From Mycobacterium lacus (GTDB lineage Bacteria; Actinomycetota; Actinomycetes; Mycobacteriales; Mycobacteriaceae): a stretch of DNA of 64,000 bases. The notes beneath the pieces are model-generated. The model made no database searches and was not told the origin of the DNA. It saw only the letters and a list, made by a program, of their open reading frames with translations. The position numbers were made by a program, and so were the translations under genes. Position 1 is the first letter of the stretch. Each line of letters starts with the position of its first letter. The stretch covers positions 496,001-560,000 of the forward strand of contig NZ_AP022581.1 in assembly GCF_010731535.1 (NCBI RefSeq), in the 5' to 3' direction. This document shows, piece by piece, positions 26,406 to 34,704 of the stretch.

Positions 26406-27125
26406 CTACTTGATGCGATCGGTCATCGCCTGAAGAATCGTCGCCGCGATCTGTTGCGCGGGTTCAATACCCAGCACGCCGACGGACATCAACACTGACG
26501 ATTTGACCCGATACTGGTGGCTCCATCCTTGCGAATTGAGCCTCAGAGTGGTGGAATCCGGCCTTTCCAGCGTGAAGTCGAAGGCACTGTCATGCAAGTC
26601 CGCGCACGCCGTCAGCTGCGAGTCCAGCCCATGGAGCGCACCGCTCGCCTTGCCCCCATCCGGGTAGATGACGACGGCCTGGCTGACTTCGTCGATCATG
26701 GCACTCCCGCCGGGCTCTAAGTCGTCGGTGACCCCGCTGTAGCCGACCTCGCGGTATTGTGTCCAGCCGCTGGCGAACGTGAGCTCGCTGTTGCCCACCG
26801 CCCGGCACGCCCCAGGGGCATTGATGTTTCCCTGAGACGGCTGATGCAGGTTGGCATGTTCGTGCGACGCGAGTTCTTCGGAGTTGGCGATGCGCCGCAC
26901 GTCTTCGACGCTGAGGAGCAATGCTTCAGCGTCGATACCCGATGCGGTCGCGGCGCCCGTTTTTGCCGGGGCACCATGCGAGCACGCCGGCATCGCGACC
27001 ACGGCGCCGGTGACGACGGCCGAGACACCCACCCGGGCCAGAACGGTTCGGATCACCGCCGTTCGCCGTCGTCGATAGCCCGCTTGAGAGCCCGCGCTGT
27101 TGTGGGTCGCTCTTCTTGGCCTCAT
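26406..27125 (-). CDS. Putative lipoprotein with PknH-like sensor domain
   Basis: 239 residues from ATG 27125 (a TTG at 27134 adds three). The basic N-terminus precedes a hydrophobic stretch ending AVVTGAVVAMPACSHG, a plausible lipobox with Cys near residue 48, so export and lipid anchoring are likely. The mature part resembles the PknH extracellular sensor domain (PF14032): GIDAEALLLSVEDVRRIANS, CADLHDSAFDF and SVGVLGIEPAQQIAATILQ. Two cysteines (GACRAVG and TACADL) could form its disulfide. It is not at this position in M. tuberculosis as far as I recall. Confidence 0.72.
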   Translation of the reverse strand: MRPRRATHNSAGSQAGYRRRRTAVIRTVLARVGVSAVVTGAVVAMPACSHGAPAKTGAATASGIDAEALLLSVEDVRRIANSEELASHEHANLHQPSQGNINAPGACRAVGNSELTFASGWTQYREVGYSGVTDDLEPGGSAMIDEVSQAVVIYPDGGKASGALHGLDSQLTACADLHDSAFDFTLERPDSTTLRLNSQGWSHQYRVKSSVLMSVGVLGIEPAQQIAATILQAMTDRIK

Positions 27126-27317
27126 CGTTGACAAGCCGTTTTCTGCGGACTGCCGTCCGCGGTCGGTCGCACCGGGTTTTAGCGTCAGCCGTGGAGGGGT
27201 TCACCCGCCTTCGACGCCATAGTCAATATGGTAGAGGCCCCCAAGACCCCCGCTGAGCACCCAGAATAACGACGATCGGCCGTGTCGGGGCCAAACTCGG
27301 TCAAAAAGCCGACGTTC

Positions 27318-27572
27318 TTAGCCGCAGATGCCTGCCAGCTTCGCTTTGACCTCGCCTGCGCTCGGGTTGGTCAGCGTCGACCCGTCGGCGAACTTCACCG
27401 TCGGGACCGTCCTGTTGCCGCCGTTGACCGAGCCGACGAATTCCGCTGCCGCGCCGTCTTGTTCGATATCGACCTCGTCGTAAGGGATTCCGTTGGCCTC
27501 GAGCGCCGTCTTGAGCCGAAAGCAATAGCCACACCATGACGTCGTGTAAACGGTGAGCGGAGCATTGGTCAT
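27318..27572 (-). CDS. mrx1: Mycoredoxin (glutaredoxin-like)
   Basis: 84 residues. The redox motif CGYC (residues 14-17, TTSWCGYCFRLK), the cis-proline region NRTVPTVKFADGS and the size match mycoredoxin-1 (Rv3198A), which reduces mycothiol mixed disulfides on proteins. ATG 27572 is chosen because homology starts at MTNAPLTVYTTSW. It is divergent from uvrD2 with about 190 bp between starts. Confidence 0.93.
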   Translation of the reverse strand: MTNAPLTVYTTSWCGYCFRLKTALEANGIPYDEVDIEQDGAAAEFVGSVNGGNRTVPTVKFADGSTLTNPSAGEVKAKLAGICG

Positions 27573-27630
27573 GACCCGATAACGTAGCCCGGCGACCCCA
27601 AAATTCCGAGCGGGCCGTGAAGCGGCCCGA

Positions 27631-27665
27631 GGTGGGGGCACCACCCGCTTGCGGGGGAGCTGGGC
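27631..27665 (+). repeat. Dispersed GC-hairpin repeat, intergenic copy upstream of uvrD2
   Basis: GGTGGGGGCACCACCCGCTT continues as GCGGGGGAGCTGGGC. CCCGC-TTG-CGGGG can pair. It is the best-preserved of three copies in the window (others at 20419 and 38823). Confidence 0.6.
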
Positions 27666-27759
27666 AATCCACGCCCGGCGAAGAACCATTCCGTGGGGGG
27701 CCGGGAAACGGCGTGGCGAAACGCCGGGTTTGTCGGCGACCGCTGCCAAGATGGACGCC

Positions 27760-29862
27760 ATGCCAATGGTTGCGGACCCATTGATCGCCGAGTTGGACGA
27801 CGAGCAGTGCGAAGCCGTGCTGGCTCCGCGCGGCCCGGTCTGTGTGCTCGCGGGCGCGGGAACGGGCAAGACCCGCACCATCAGCCACCGGATCGCACAG
27901 CTTGTCGCCAGTGGTCATGTCGCCGCGGGCCAGGTGCTGGCGGTGACATTCACCCAGCGTGCGGCCGGTGAGATGCGGGCCCGGTTGCGTGCGCTCGACG
28001 CTGCGGCGCGGACCGGCTCCGGCGTCGGCGCAGTGCGGGCACTGACCTTTCACGCGGCCGCCCACCGCCAGCTGCGGTACTTCTGGCCGCGAGTCATCGG
28101 TGACACCGGCTGGCAACTGCTGGACAGCAAGTTCGCGATCGTCGCCCGGGCAGCCAGCCGCGCCAGGCTGAATGCGAGCACGGACGATGTGCGGGACCTG
28201 GCCGGCGAGATCGAGTGGGCCAAGGCGTCGCTCATCGGCCCCGAGGAGTACGCGGACGCGGTGACGGCGGCCCGGCGCGATATCCCGTTGGACGCCGAGA
28301 AAATCGCGAGTGTCTATGCCGCGTATGAGGCCCTGAAGGTCCGCGATGACGCCGTCACGCTGCTCGACTTCGATGACCTGTTGCTGCACACCGCGGCCGC
28401 GATCGAAAACGACGCCGCCGTGGCCGACGAGTTCCGGGATCGCTACCGTTGCTTTGTCGTCGACGAGTACCAGGACGTCACCCCGCTGCAGCATCGTGTG
28501 CTCTCGGCATGGTTGGGCGAACGAGATGACCTCACGGTCGTCGGTGACGCCAACCAGACGATCTACTCGTTCACCGGTGCCTCACCGCGGTTTCTGCTCG
28601 ACTTCTCGCGGCGGTTTCCGGACGCCACGGTTGTGCGCCTGGAGCGCGACTACCGCTCTACCCCGCAAGTGGTGTCCCTGGCCAACCAGGTGATTGCCGC
28701 CGCCCGTGGGCGGGTCGCGGGCAGCAAGCTGCAGCTGTCCGGCCAGCGTGAACCGGGTCCCGCCCCGTCGTTCCATGAGTATCCCGACGAGACTGCCGAG
28801 GCCGCCGCGGTGGCCGCGTCGACAGCGCGGCTGATCGATTCCGGCACCCTGCCATCCGAGATCGCCATCCTCTACCGGGTCAACGCCCAGTCGGAGGTCT
28901 ACGAAGAGGCGTTGACCGAGGCAGGCATCGCCTACCAGGTCCGCGGAGGCGAGGGATTCTTCGACCGTCAGGAGATCAAGCAGGCGCTGCTGGCCCTGCA
29001 GCGAGCCTCCGAACGAGGTGCCGACGGTCCATTGCCCGACGTGGTGCGCGGTGTCCTGGAGCCCCTGGGGCTCACGGCCGAGGAGCCCGTCGGCACCCGG
29101 GCCAGGGAGCGCTGGGCGGCGCTAACCGCCCTGGCCGAATTGGTCGACGACGAGGTGGCGCAGCGTCCGCGGCTGCAACTCCCCGGATTGCTGGCCGAGC
29201 TCCGGACGCGCGCCGACGCGCGGCACCCACCGGTGGTCCAGGGGGTCACGCTGGCCTCGCTGCACGCCGCCAAGGGGCTTGAGTGGGATGCGGTGTTCCT
29301 GGTCGGGCTGGTCGACGGCACCCTACCCATTTCGCATGCGTTGGCGCACGGCCCCGAGAGCGAGCGTGTCGAGGAAGAGCGTCGCCTGCTCTACGTCGGA
29401 ATCACCAGAGCCCGAGTGCATTTGGCACTCAGCTGGGCACTCTCGCGAGCTCCGGGCGGGCGTCAGAGCCGCAAGCCGTCGCGGTTCCTGAACGGGATTG
29501 CGCCGCAGACGCGCATCGACCCGACGCCGAGCAGGTCCCGGCGCAACCGGGGCACCCCGACCCGCTGCCGAATCTGCAACAAAGGCCTGGCGACGCCGGC
29601 GGCAGTCATGCTGCGGCGGTGTGAAACATGTGCCGGTGACGTCGACGAGGAGTTATTGCTGCAGCTGAAGTCCTGGCGGCTGAACGTCGCCAAGGAACAG
29701 AACGTCCCCGCCTATGTCGTCTTCAGCGACAACACCCTCATCGCGATCGCCGAGCTGCAGCCGACCGACGACGCAGCCTTGATCGCGATCCCGGGCATCG
29801 GCGCGCGCAAGCTCGAACAGTACGGGCAAGACGTGCTGCAGCTGGTTCGGGAATCGCGCTGA
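27760..29862 (+). CDS. uvrD2: ATP-dependent DNA helicase UvrD2
   Basis: 700 residues from ATG 27760, equal to Rv3198c (ATG 27751 would add three). Superfamily-1 motifs: [13 protein letters not shown] (~31), [41 protein letters not shown] and [16 protein letters not shown]. The UvrD2-specific tail follows: a four-cysteine module (CRICNKGL...RRCETCAGD) and an HRDC domain with [15 protein letters not shown]. In mycobacteria UvrD2 is an essential 3'-5' helicase whose tetracysteine domain is needed for unwinding. The divergent neighbour is mrx1. Confidence 0.94.
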   Translation: MPMVADPLIAELDDEQCEAVLAPRGPVCVLAGAGTGKTRTISHRIAQLVASGHVAAGQVLAVTFTQRAAGEMRARLRALDAAARTGSGVGAVRALTFHAAAHRQLRYFWPRVIGDTGWQLLDSKFAIVARAASRARLNASTDDVRDLAGEIEWAKASLIGPEEYADAVTAARRDIPLDAEKIASVYAAYEALKVRDDAVTLLDFDDLLLHTAAAIENDAAVADEFRDRYRCFVVDEYQDVTPLQHRVLSAWLGERDDLTVVGDANQTIYSFTGASPRFLLDFSRRFPDATVVRLERDYRSTPQVVSLANQVIAAARGRVAGSKLQLSGQREPGPAPSFHEYPDETAEAAAVAASTARLIDSGTLPSEIAILYRVNAQSEVYEEALTEAGIAYQVRGGEGFFDRQEIKQALLALQRASERGADGPLPDVVRGVLEPLGLTAEEPVGTRARERWAALTALAELVDDEVAQRPRLQLPGLLAELRTRADARHPPVVQGVTLASLHAAKGLEWDAVFLVGLVDGTLPISHALAHGPESERVEEERRLLYVGITRARVHLALSWALSRAPGGRQSRKPSRFLNGIAPQTRIDPTPSRSRRNRGTPTRCRICNKGLATPAAVMLRRCETCAGDVDEELLLQLKSWRLNVAKEQNVPAYVVFSDNTLIAIAELQPTDDAALIAIPGIGARKLEQYGQDVLQLVRESR

Positions 29863-29880
29863 GGGCAAATCTGCAGGTCA

Positions 29881-29919
29881 GAAAATCGGTTGTCATCGAC
29901 CGCGGCGAGCGTTTACCCT
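29881..29919 (+). promoter_or_regulatory. whiB7 promoter, WhiB7-autoregulated type
   Basis: A -35 TTGTCA (29890-29895) and -10 TACCCT (29914-29919) are separated by 18 bp. The AT-rich word GAAAAT (29881-29886) lies three bases upstream of the -35, the position recognised by WhiB7 bound to the housekeeping sigma factor. The match to the known whiB7 promoter design is good; the start site is inferred. Confidence 0.7.
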
Positions 29920-29991
29920 CTATAGCGCATTCCGCTAGCCGTAGCTGAAGGCTGGAATTTTGGGTGGGCACACGAGAGGAGGGCGGCCACG

Positions 29992-30129
<138 letters not shown>

Positions 30130-30145
30130 CTACCTAGCGCGCCCG

Positions 30146-30196
30146 CCACATGGCCACGGACCCGAAGTCACAAGGATCCGTGGCCACAGTATGTGG
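30146..30196 (+). terminator. Attenuator-like hairpin in the whiB7 leader
   Basis: GGCCACGGA (30152-30160) pairs perfectly with TCCGTGGCC (30177-30185), and the stem can extend with CCACAT (30146-30151) and ATGTGG (30191-30196) past a 5-nt bulge. It lies between the upstream ORF stop and whiB7, where conditional termination is known in other mycobacteria. No long U-tract follows, so the terminator/antiterminator arrangement needs testing. Confidence 0.55.
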
Positions 30197-30279
30197 GGCA
30201 CCAGTCCCCCAAATCCTCCCGACCTGGTCCGGATCACTGGAAACAAGAGCCACCAGACCAGGAAGCAGGTGAACAGGAC

Positions 30280-30555
30280 ATGTCGGCACCGACAGTCCCC
30301 AAACGAAGGCAGCCGGTCCGCCAACGGGCCTTGCCCTGCCATGTCGGTGATCCCGACCTGTGGTTCGCCGACACCCCAGCCGACCTGGAGCGGGCGAAGA
30401 CGCTCTGTGTCAGCTGCCCGATCCGGCGTCAGTGCCTGGCCGCGGCGCTCGAGCGAGCCGAACCGTGGGGCGTGTGGGGCGGCGAAATATTCGAGCGGGG
30501 CTCGATCGTGAGCCGCAAGCGTCCGCGCGGACGTCCACGCAGGGTCGCCGCTTAG
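30280..30555 (+). CDS. whiB7: Redox-responsive transcriptional regulator WhiB7
   Basis: 91 residues from ATG 30280. Four cysteines hold the Fe-S cluster (LPCHVGDPDLWF and LCVSCPIRRQCLAA), then the EPWGVWGGE turn, and a C-terminal AT-hook RPRGRPRR. WhiB7 binds the sigma-A region-4 domain and activates intrinsic antibiotic-resistance genes and itself. The long leader upstream (promoter, upstream ORF, hairpin) matches its known regulation. The gene converges with the ABC1 kinase gene, whose stop is at 30561. Confidence 0.95.
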   Translation: MSAPTVPKRRQPVRQRALPCHVGDPDLWFADTPADLERAKTLCVSCPIRRQCLAAALERAEPWGVWGGEIFERGSIVSRKRPRGRPRRVAA

Positions 30556-30560
30556 CCTGG

Positions 30561-31904
30561 TCAGACGGCGGCCGTGTCGGGTTCGGCGAAACCGGGGATC
30601 AGCTCCTCGGTCAGGGCCTTGACCGGGACATGCGCGTCCAGCTGGCACAGGATCGCGGCCACCGAGGCGATCACCCGCATCGGGAGCGCAAGTTTGGGCG
30701 GTAGGTCCATCTGCCGCGCCGTGCGGATCTGCGCCACCGAGCGGTCGATCTGGCTCACGGTCATCCTCTGCAGCCACTTGCGGGTGTAGTGGAAGACCTC
30801 GACCTCGATGGGTTCGACATACTGGCGCAGCATCTCGTCGATCTCGCGGACCGACACCTGTTGTCCTCGCTGGATGAATCCCGCTTTTTCCATCGTCGGC
30901 AACAGAAGGTCGTAGTTCGTGTCGCGGGCCAATCGGATGGTCATCCCGAGCTCGATGGGATAGCCCCCCGGCAGGGGCGCCACGGCACCGAAGTCGATGA
31001 CGCCCATGCGGCCATCGGGCATCAGCATGAAATTCCCCGGGTGGGCGTCGCCGTGGAGCAATCCCAACCGACGCGGCGCGTCGAAGGTGAGCTCGAGCAG
31101 CAGCGTCCCCATCAGGTCGCGCTGTTCGGGGGTCCCGTGGCGGATGATCTGCGACATCGGCACGCCCTCGATCCACTCCTGGATCACGACCTTCGGTGCG
31201 CTCGCCACAACGTGTGGCACCAAGAAGCGTGGGTGGCCGGCGTATGCCTTGGCGAACGCGCGCTGGTTGTCGGCCTCCAGCCGGTAGTCGAGCTCCATCT
31301 CGGTGCGTTCAATCAGTTCGTCAACCACGCCCTGGACGTCAGCGCCCGGCGAGAGCTGTTTGAGCACGCCGACCATGCGCTGCATGGTCTTCAGGTCGGC
31401 CCGCAACGCCTCGTCGGCGCCGGGGTACTGGATCTTGACGGCCACTTCGCGGCCGTCGGACCAGATCGCCTTGTGCACTTGGCCGATGCTGGCCGACGCG
31501 ACGGGAGTGTCGTCAAAGGAACTGAACCGGTCCCGCCATTTGGTGCCCAGCTGGGCGTCGAGCACGCGATGCACCCTGTTGGCGGGCAGCGGTGGGGCGT
31601 CCTTTTGCAGCTTGGTCAACGCTTCCCGGTAGGGCTCGCCGAATTGCTCGGGGATGGCGGCTTCCATCACCGACAGCGCCTGGCCGACCTTCATCGCCCC
31701 GCCCTTGAGCTCGCCCAGGACGGTGAAGAGCTGGTTGGCGGCCTTCTCCATCAGCTCGGCGTTGACTTCGTCTTTCGACTTGCCGGTCAGCCGTTTACCG
31801 AGGCCGAGTGCAGCCCGGCCAGCCATGCCGACCGGCAAGCTGGCGAGCTTCGCATTGCGGGCCGCACGGCCACGCTTGATGTCTGCCACGCAACCATCAT
31901 CCAT
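30561..31904 (-). CDS. ABC1/UbiB-family atypical kinase (Rv3197-like)
   Basis: 447 residues from ATG 31904 (MDDGCVADIKRGRAARNAK), equal to Rv3197. UbiB hallmarks are present: the KxGQ motif (GGAMKVGQALSVME), the Ala-rich loop VASASIGQVHKA in place of the Gly-rich loop, the catalytic LLHGDAHPGNFML and the metal site VIDFGAV. Family members bind ATP and act in lipid/quinone metabolism. A link to macrolide resistance has been suggested for the M. tuberculosis protein, and its place beside whiB7 is consistent, but this is unproven here. Confidence 0.88.
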   Translation of the reverse strand: MDDGCVADIKRGRAARNAKLASLPVGMAGRAALGLGKRLTGKSKDEVNAELMEKAANQLFTVLGELKGGAMKVGQALSVMEAAIPEQFGEPYREALTKLQKDAPPLPANRVHRVLDAQLGTKWRDRFSSFDDTPVASASIGQVHKAIWSDGREVAVKIQYPGADEALRADLKTMQRMVGVLKQLSPGADVQGVVDELIERTEMELDYRLEADNQRAFAKAYAGHPRFLVPHVVASAPKVVIQEWIEGVPMSQIIRHGTPEQRDLMGTLLLELTFDAPRRLGLLHGDAHPGNFMLMPDGRMGVIDFGAVAPLPGGYPIELGMTIRLARDTNYDLLLPTMEKAGFIQRGQQVSVREIDEMLRQYVEPIEVEVFHYTRKWLQRMTVSQIDRSVAQIRTARQMDLPPKLALPMRVIASVAAILCQLDAHVPVKALTEELIPGFAEPDTAAV

Positions 31905-31986
31905 GACGGTTAGTCCGTCGGGACATCGATATGGCACCAACTGTTTTCATTGCGGATGGCACCGATCAGGGATGACGGTTGCCGGC

Positions 31987-32041
31987 ACTACATGTTGTGG
32001 TCATTTGGCAACATCAGCGGCCGCTGAGCACAATATGTAGT
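31987..32041. promoter_or_regulatory. Inverted repeat in a divergent promoter region
   Basis: ACTACATGTTGTG (31987-31999) is the inverted complement of CACAATATGTAGT (32029-32041) with one G-T position. Between them lies the 12-bp palindrome CAGCGGCCGCTG. The region separates the ABC1 kinase gene and the small + strand gene at 32106. It looks like an operator or an RNA hairpin; no regulator is identified. Confidence 0.45.
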
Positions 32042-32105
32042 CTCCTTGCTGGTCACAATCATGTGACTCATCGAAACCCACCTTCGAAGGGCGTATTGGG
32101 AAACC

Positions 32106-32279
32106 ATGTCAGCTAAGCAAACGCAGCACGATGCCGCCGACTCCCTGTTCAGGGCGATTATCGAGACGCTGGACCGGCACCGAAACGAGCGCACCTTAAC
32201 GGAGACGGTGCTGGACGATCTGGCCCGGGCGTACGCGTCGGTCTCGGCAAACGTCCCGGAACAGGGACGACTGGGGTAG
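32106..32279 (+). CDS. Small helical hypothetical protein (57 aa)
   Basis: ATG 32106 reads MSAKQTQHDAADSLFRAIIE, then TLDRHRNERTLTETVLDDLA, ending GRLG and TAG at 32277-32279. The composition is soluble, charged and helix-forming, and mycobacterial codons are used throughout, unlike chance frames. A weak GGGAAA precedes the start. No domain is recognised. It converges with the E1-like gene, whose stop lies 53 bp away. Confidence 0.55.
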   Translation: MSAKQTQHDAADSLFRAIIETLDRHRNERTLTETVLDDLARAYASVSANVPEQGRLG

Positions 32280-32332
32280 ATAGATAGCGACCAAGAGTCG
32301 TGCCCTGGGTTATCCACCGGGGCACATCCCCG

Positions 32333-33214
32333 TCAACACGAACACAGCGGGTGCCTGGCCCAATGACGCGCGACGATGGCGCCGGCATTGAGATCCAACT
32401 CTAGGGTGGCGTTCAAAGCCGGCGGCGGATCGGGCGTGGCTTCCTGCCCGCGCACGGCCGCGATCACCCGATTCACTTGGCTCAGGGCCAACGCCGTGGT
32501 GGCTAGCAGGGTGGCCCGGTCGGCCACGCCGACCGTCTCCCGCAGCTGGGCGGCGATGGCCGGCCACGCGGCGTCGCGGTCGCTACGGTGCAGGTCGGCA
32601 CAACCGAGACAGCTCGTCACGCCGGGGATGACCAACGGCCCCACCAGCCCGGTGCCGTCGCGGACGCGAACCGGGAGGTGCGGAATGCCGTCCCGGTGCA
32701 GATCGCGCACCATGCGCGGGTCGGCTACCAGGTAGTCCGACAACACCACCAGATCCACCGCCGCGGGGGTCACCGCCGCATGCGGTTGGCTCGTATGGCC
32801 GATCCGGGCTCCCGAACAGCGCAGCCCCTGCACGAGCAGTTCCGACAGCGGACCTCGACCGTGCACGCGAATCGATGCGGCCCGCCCGCGGGAACGTCGG
32901 CGATCATGGCTTTGTTGGGTCGCCACACCCGCGCGCACCAGGTGCGCGACGAGGTTCGCCAAGTCCTCGGCGTCCACCAGGCCGCGGTCGACGGCTTGAC
33001 GCTGCAGCTCGCTGATCGCAACCGCCGAACGCATCGAGCGCAGCAGCGTGGCCAACTCCGCCGCGGTCAGGCCCGAGGGTGGACGGACCAGCACGGCCCG
33101 GCGGGGATCCCAACCCACCTGCACGGCGCCGTCGGGTCGCAACAGCACCGGCATCGCGGGATCCAGCGAGTACAAGGAAGAACCAGGCCGTGGCATGAGC
33201 TGAGACTGTGCCAC
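32333..33214 (-). CDS. E1-like/cyclodehydratase-related protein (Rv3196-like)
   Basis: 293 residues. The N-terminal ~110 residues resemble a winged-helix RiPP-recognition (PqqD-like) domain (LLRPDGAVQVGWDPRRAVLV). The C-terminal half resembles the ThiF/E1-like part of TOMM cyclodehydratase partner proteins, with VIPGVTSCLGCADLHRSDRD and a final HPLCSC that together supply four Cys for zinc. No ATP-binding GxGxxG is visible and no YcaO gene or precursor peptide is nearby, so it is probably not catalytic alone. The orthologue Rv3196 has no assigned function. Confidence 0.7.
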   Translation of the reverse strand: MAQSQLMPRPGSSLYSLDPAMPVLLRPDGAVQVGWDPRRAVLVRPPSGLTAAELATLLRSMRSAVAISELQRQAVDRGLVDAEDLANLVAHLVRAGVATQQSHDRRRSRGRAASIRVHGRGPLSELLVQGLRCSGARIGHTSQPHAAVTPAAVDLVVLSDYLVADPRMVRDLHRDGIPHLPVRVRDGTGLVGPLVIPGVTSCLGCADLHRSDRDAAWPAIAAQLRETVGVADRATLLATTALALSQVNRVIAAVRGQEATPDPPPALNATLELDLNAGAIVARHWARHPLCSC

Positions 33215-33234
33215 GCCAAAAGCACACGGCTCGC

Positions 33235-34608
33235 TCAGTTATCCACAGAACCGCCGGGGCGGGGATCCTCGGTGCCGCGTTCTCGCTCCAGCTGCGCGAT
33301 CGCCTCGTCGATGCCGCTGGTGTCGCCGCCAATGACCCCGTCGATGAATTCGGCCGGGTCGTCGAGATCCTCGGCAGCGGGCAGCAGGTCCGGGTGCTGC
33401 CAGATGTCGTCGCGGGCGTCGGTACCGGCGGCCTGCGTCAGGCGCTCCCACAGCGCGGCGGCCTCCCGCAGCTTGCGTGGCCGCAGTTCCAGACCGACCA
33501 ACGTCGCGAAGGTCTGCTCGGCGGGGCCGCCGCTGGCCCGTCGCCGGCGGAGCGTCTCGCTGAGGGCCGCCTCACCCGGAATCCGCTCGCCCAGCGCCGC
33601 GGTCACCACCGTTTGCACCCAGCCCTCGATCAACGCGAGCAGCGTCTCGAGCCGTTCGAGCGCTTGTGTCTGGGCCGGCGTCGCCTTGGGCTCGAATACT
33701 CCCTGGCTCAGCAGCTGTTCCATTGCAGCGGGATCCGACAGCGTCGCCGGATTGAAATCGCGTGCCAGTTCCTCGATCCCGGTCATGTCGATCTTCATAC
33801 CCATGGCGTAGGCCTCGACGGCGCCCAGTAGTTGACTGGCCAGCCACGGCACATGGCTGAACAGGCGGTGGTGTGCGGCCTCACGGGCGGCCAGGAATGT
33901 CAGGATCTCGCTGCGGGGCTGTTCGAGTCCCGCGGCGAACGATTCGACCGCATCCGGCAGGATCGCGGCTATCCCCTTGGGTCCCAGCGGCAGACCAATG
34001 TCGGTCGACGTCAGCACCTCGCGGGACAACCGGCCCAGTGCCTGACCGAGCTGCGAACCGAACGCGATGCCACCCATCTGCGACATGATCGACAGCAGCG
34101 GGCCGGCCATGCTCTTGGCCTCCTCCGGCAGTGAGGACGCCCACACCGTCGAGATCTGTTGGGCCATAGGATCGCACAGCCGCTTCCAGGTCTCCAAGGT
34201 GTTGTCGACCCAATCGGTGGGGCTCCAGCCCACCGCCTTGGTGGTGCCGGCGGGCAGCGCCGTCACCCCGTTTAGCCAGGTCTCGGCGAGGTGCACCGCA
34301 TCGGCGATCGCCGAGTTCGTCGCGGCCGGAACGGGCGCGACGAACCCGATCGAGCTGGAGGCAACCTGGCGGGCCAAGTCGTAGTTGACCGGGCCGGCGG
34401 ATTTGCCGGCAACCATAGCGGAGCCCGCGCTGCCGAACATCTGACCGAGGCGGGTGAAGATTTGCCCCAGGTCGGCCATGTCGAATTCCCCGCTCACGCC
34501 GAACGGGCCGAACGGGTTGGCTCCGGATCCGGAGTCCGGATCGTTCTTCCCGCGCTTATCGCGGTCGGGGTCGTCTCCGGAGGAGAAGCCGAAAGGCACG
34601 TCTGCCAT
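33235..34608 (-). CDS. Zinc-dependent metalloprotease of the DUF2342 family (Rv3195-like)
   Basis: 457 residues from ATG 34608 (MADVPFGFSSGDDPDRDKRG); GTG 34626 would add six. The actinobacterial DUF2342 family is zincin-like; the histidine-rich helix AAREAAHHRLFSHVPWL and the following MGMKIDMTGIEELARDFNP segment mark it. Its start is 96 bp from the divergent PDZ-protease gene. The E1-like gene follows 20 bp downstream on the same strand, so they likely form an operon. The substrate is unknown. Confidence 0.82.
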   Translation of the reverse strand: MADVPFGFSSGDDPDRDKRGKNDPDSGSGANPFGPFGVSGEFDMADLGQIFTRLGQMFGSAGSAMVAGKSAGPVNYDLARQVASSSIGFVAPVPAATNSAIADAVHLAETWLNGVTALPAGTTKAVGWSPTDWVDNTLETWKRLCDPMAQQISTVWASSLPEEAKSMAGPLLSIMSQMGGIAFGSQLGQALGRLSREVLTSTDIGLPLGPKGIAAILPDAVESFAAGLEQPRSEILTFLAAREAAHHRLFSHVPWLASQLLGAVEAYAMGMKIDMTGIEELARDFNPATLSDPAAMEQLLSQGVFEPKATPAQTQALERLETLLALIEGWVQTVVTAALGERIPGEAALSETLRRRRASGGPAEQTFATLVGLELRPRKLREAAALWERLTQAAGTDARDDIWQHPDLLPAAEDLDDPAEFIDGVIGGDTSGIDEAIAQLERERGTEDPRPGGSVDN

Positions 34609-34704
34609 GACCTCAACGGTACTCACCGCCGGAACCGCGTGCGCGGTCTCTTGTCATGCTCGTAGCTGAATGCGTCCTAGCCGGTTCCGTCTAGTCTTGG
34701 CGGC

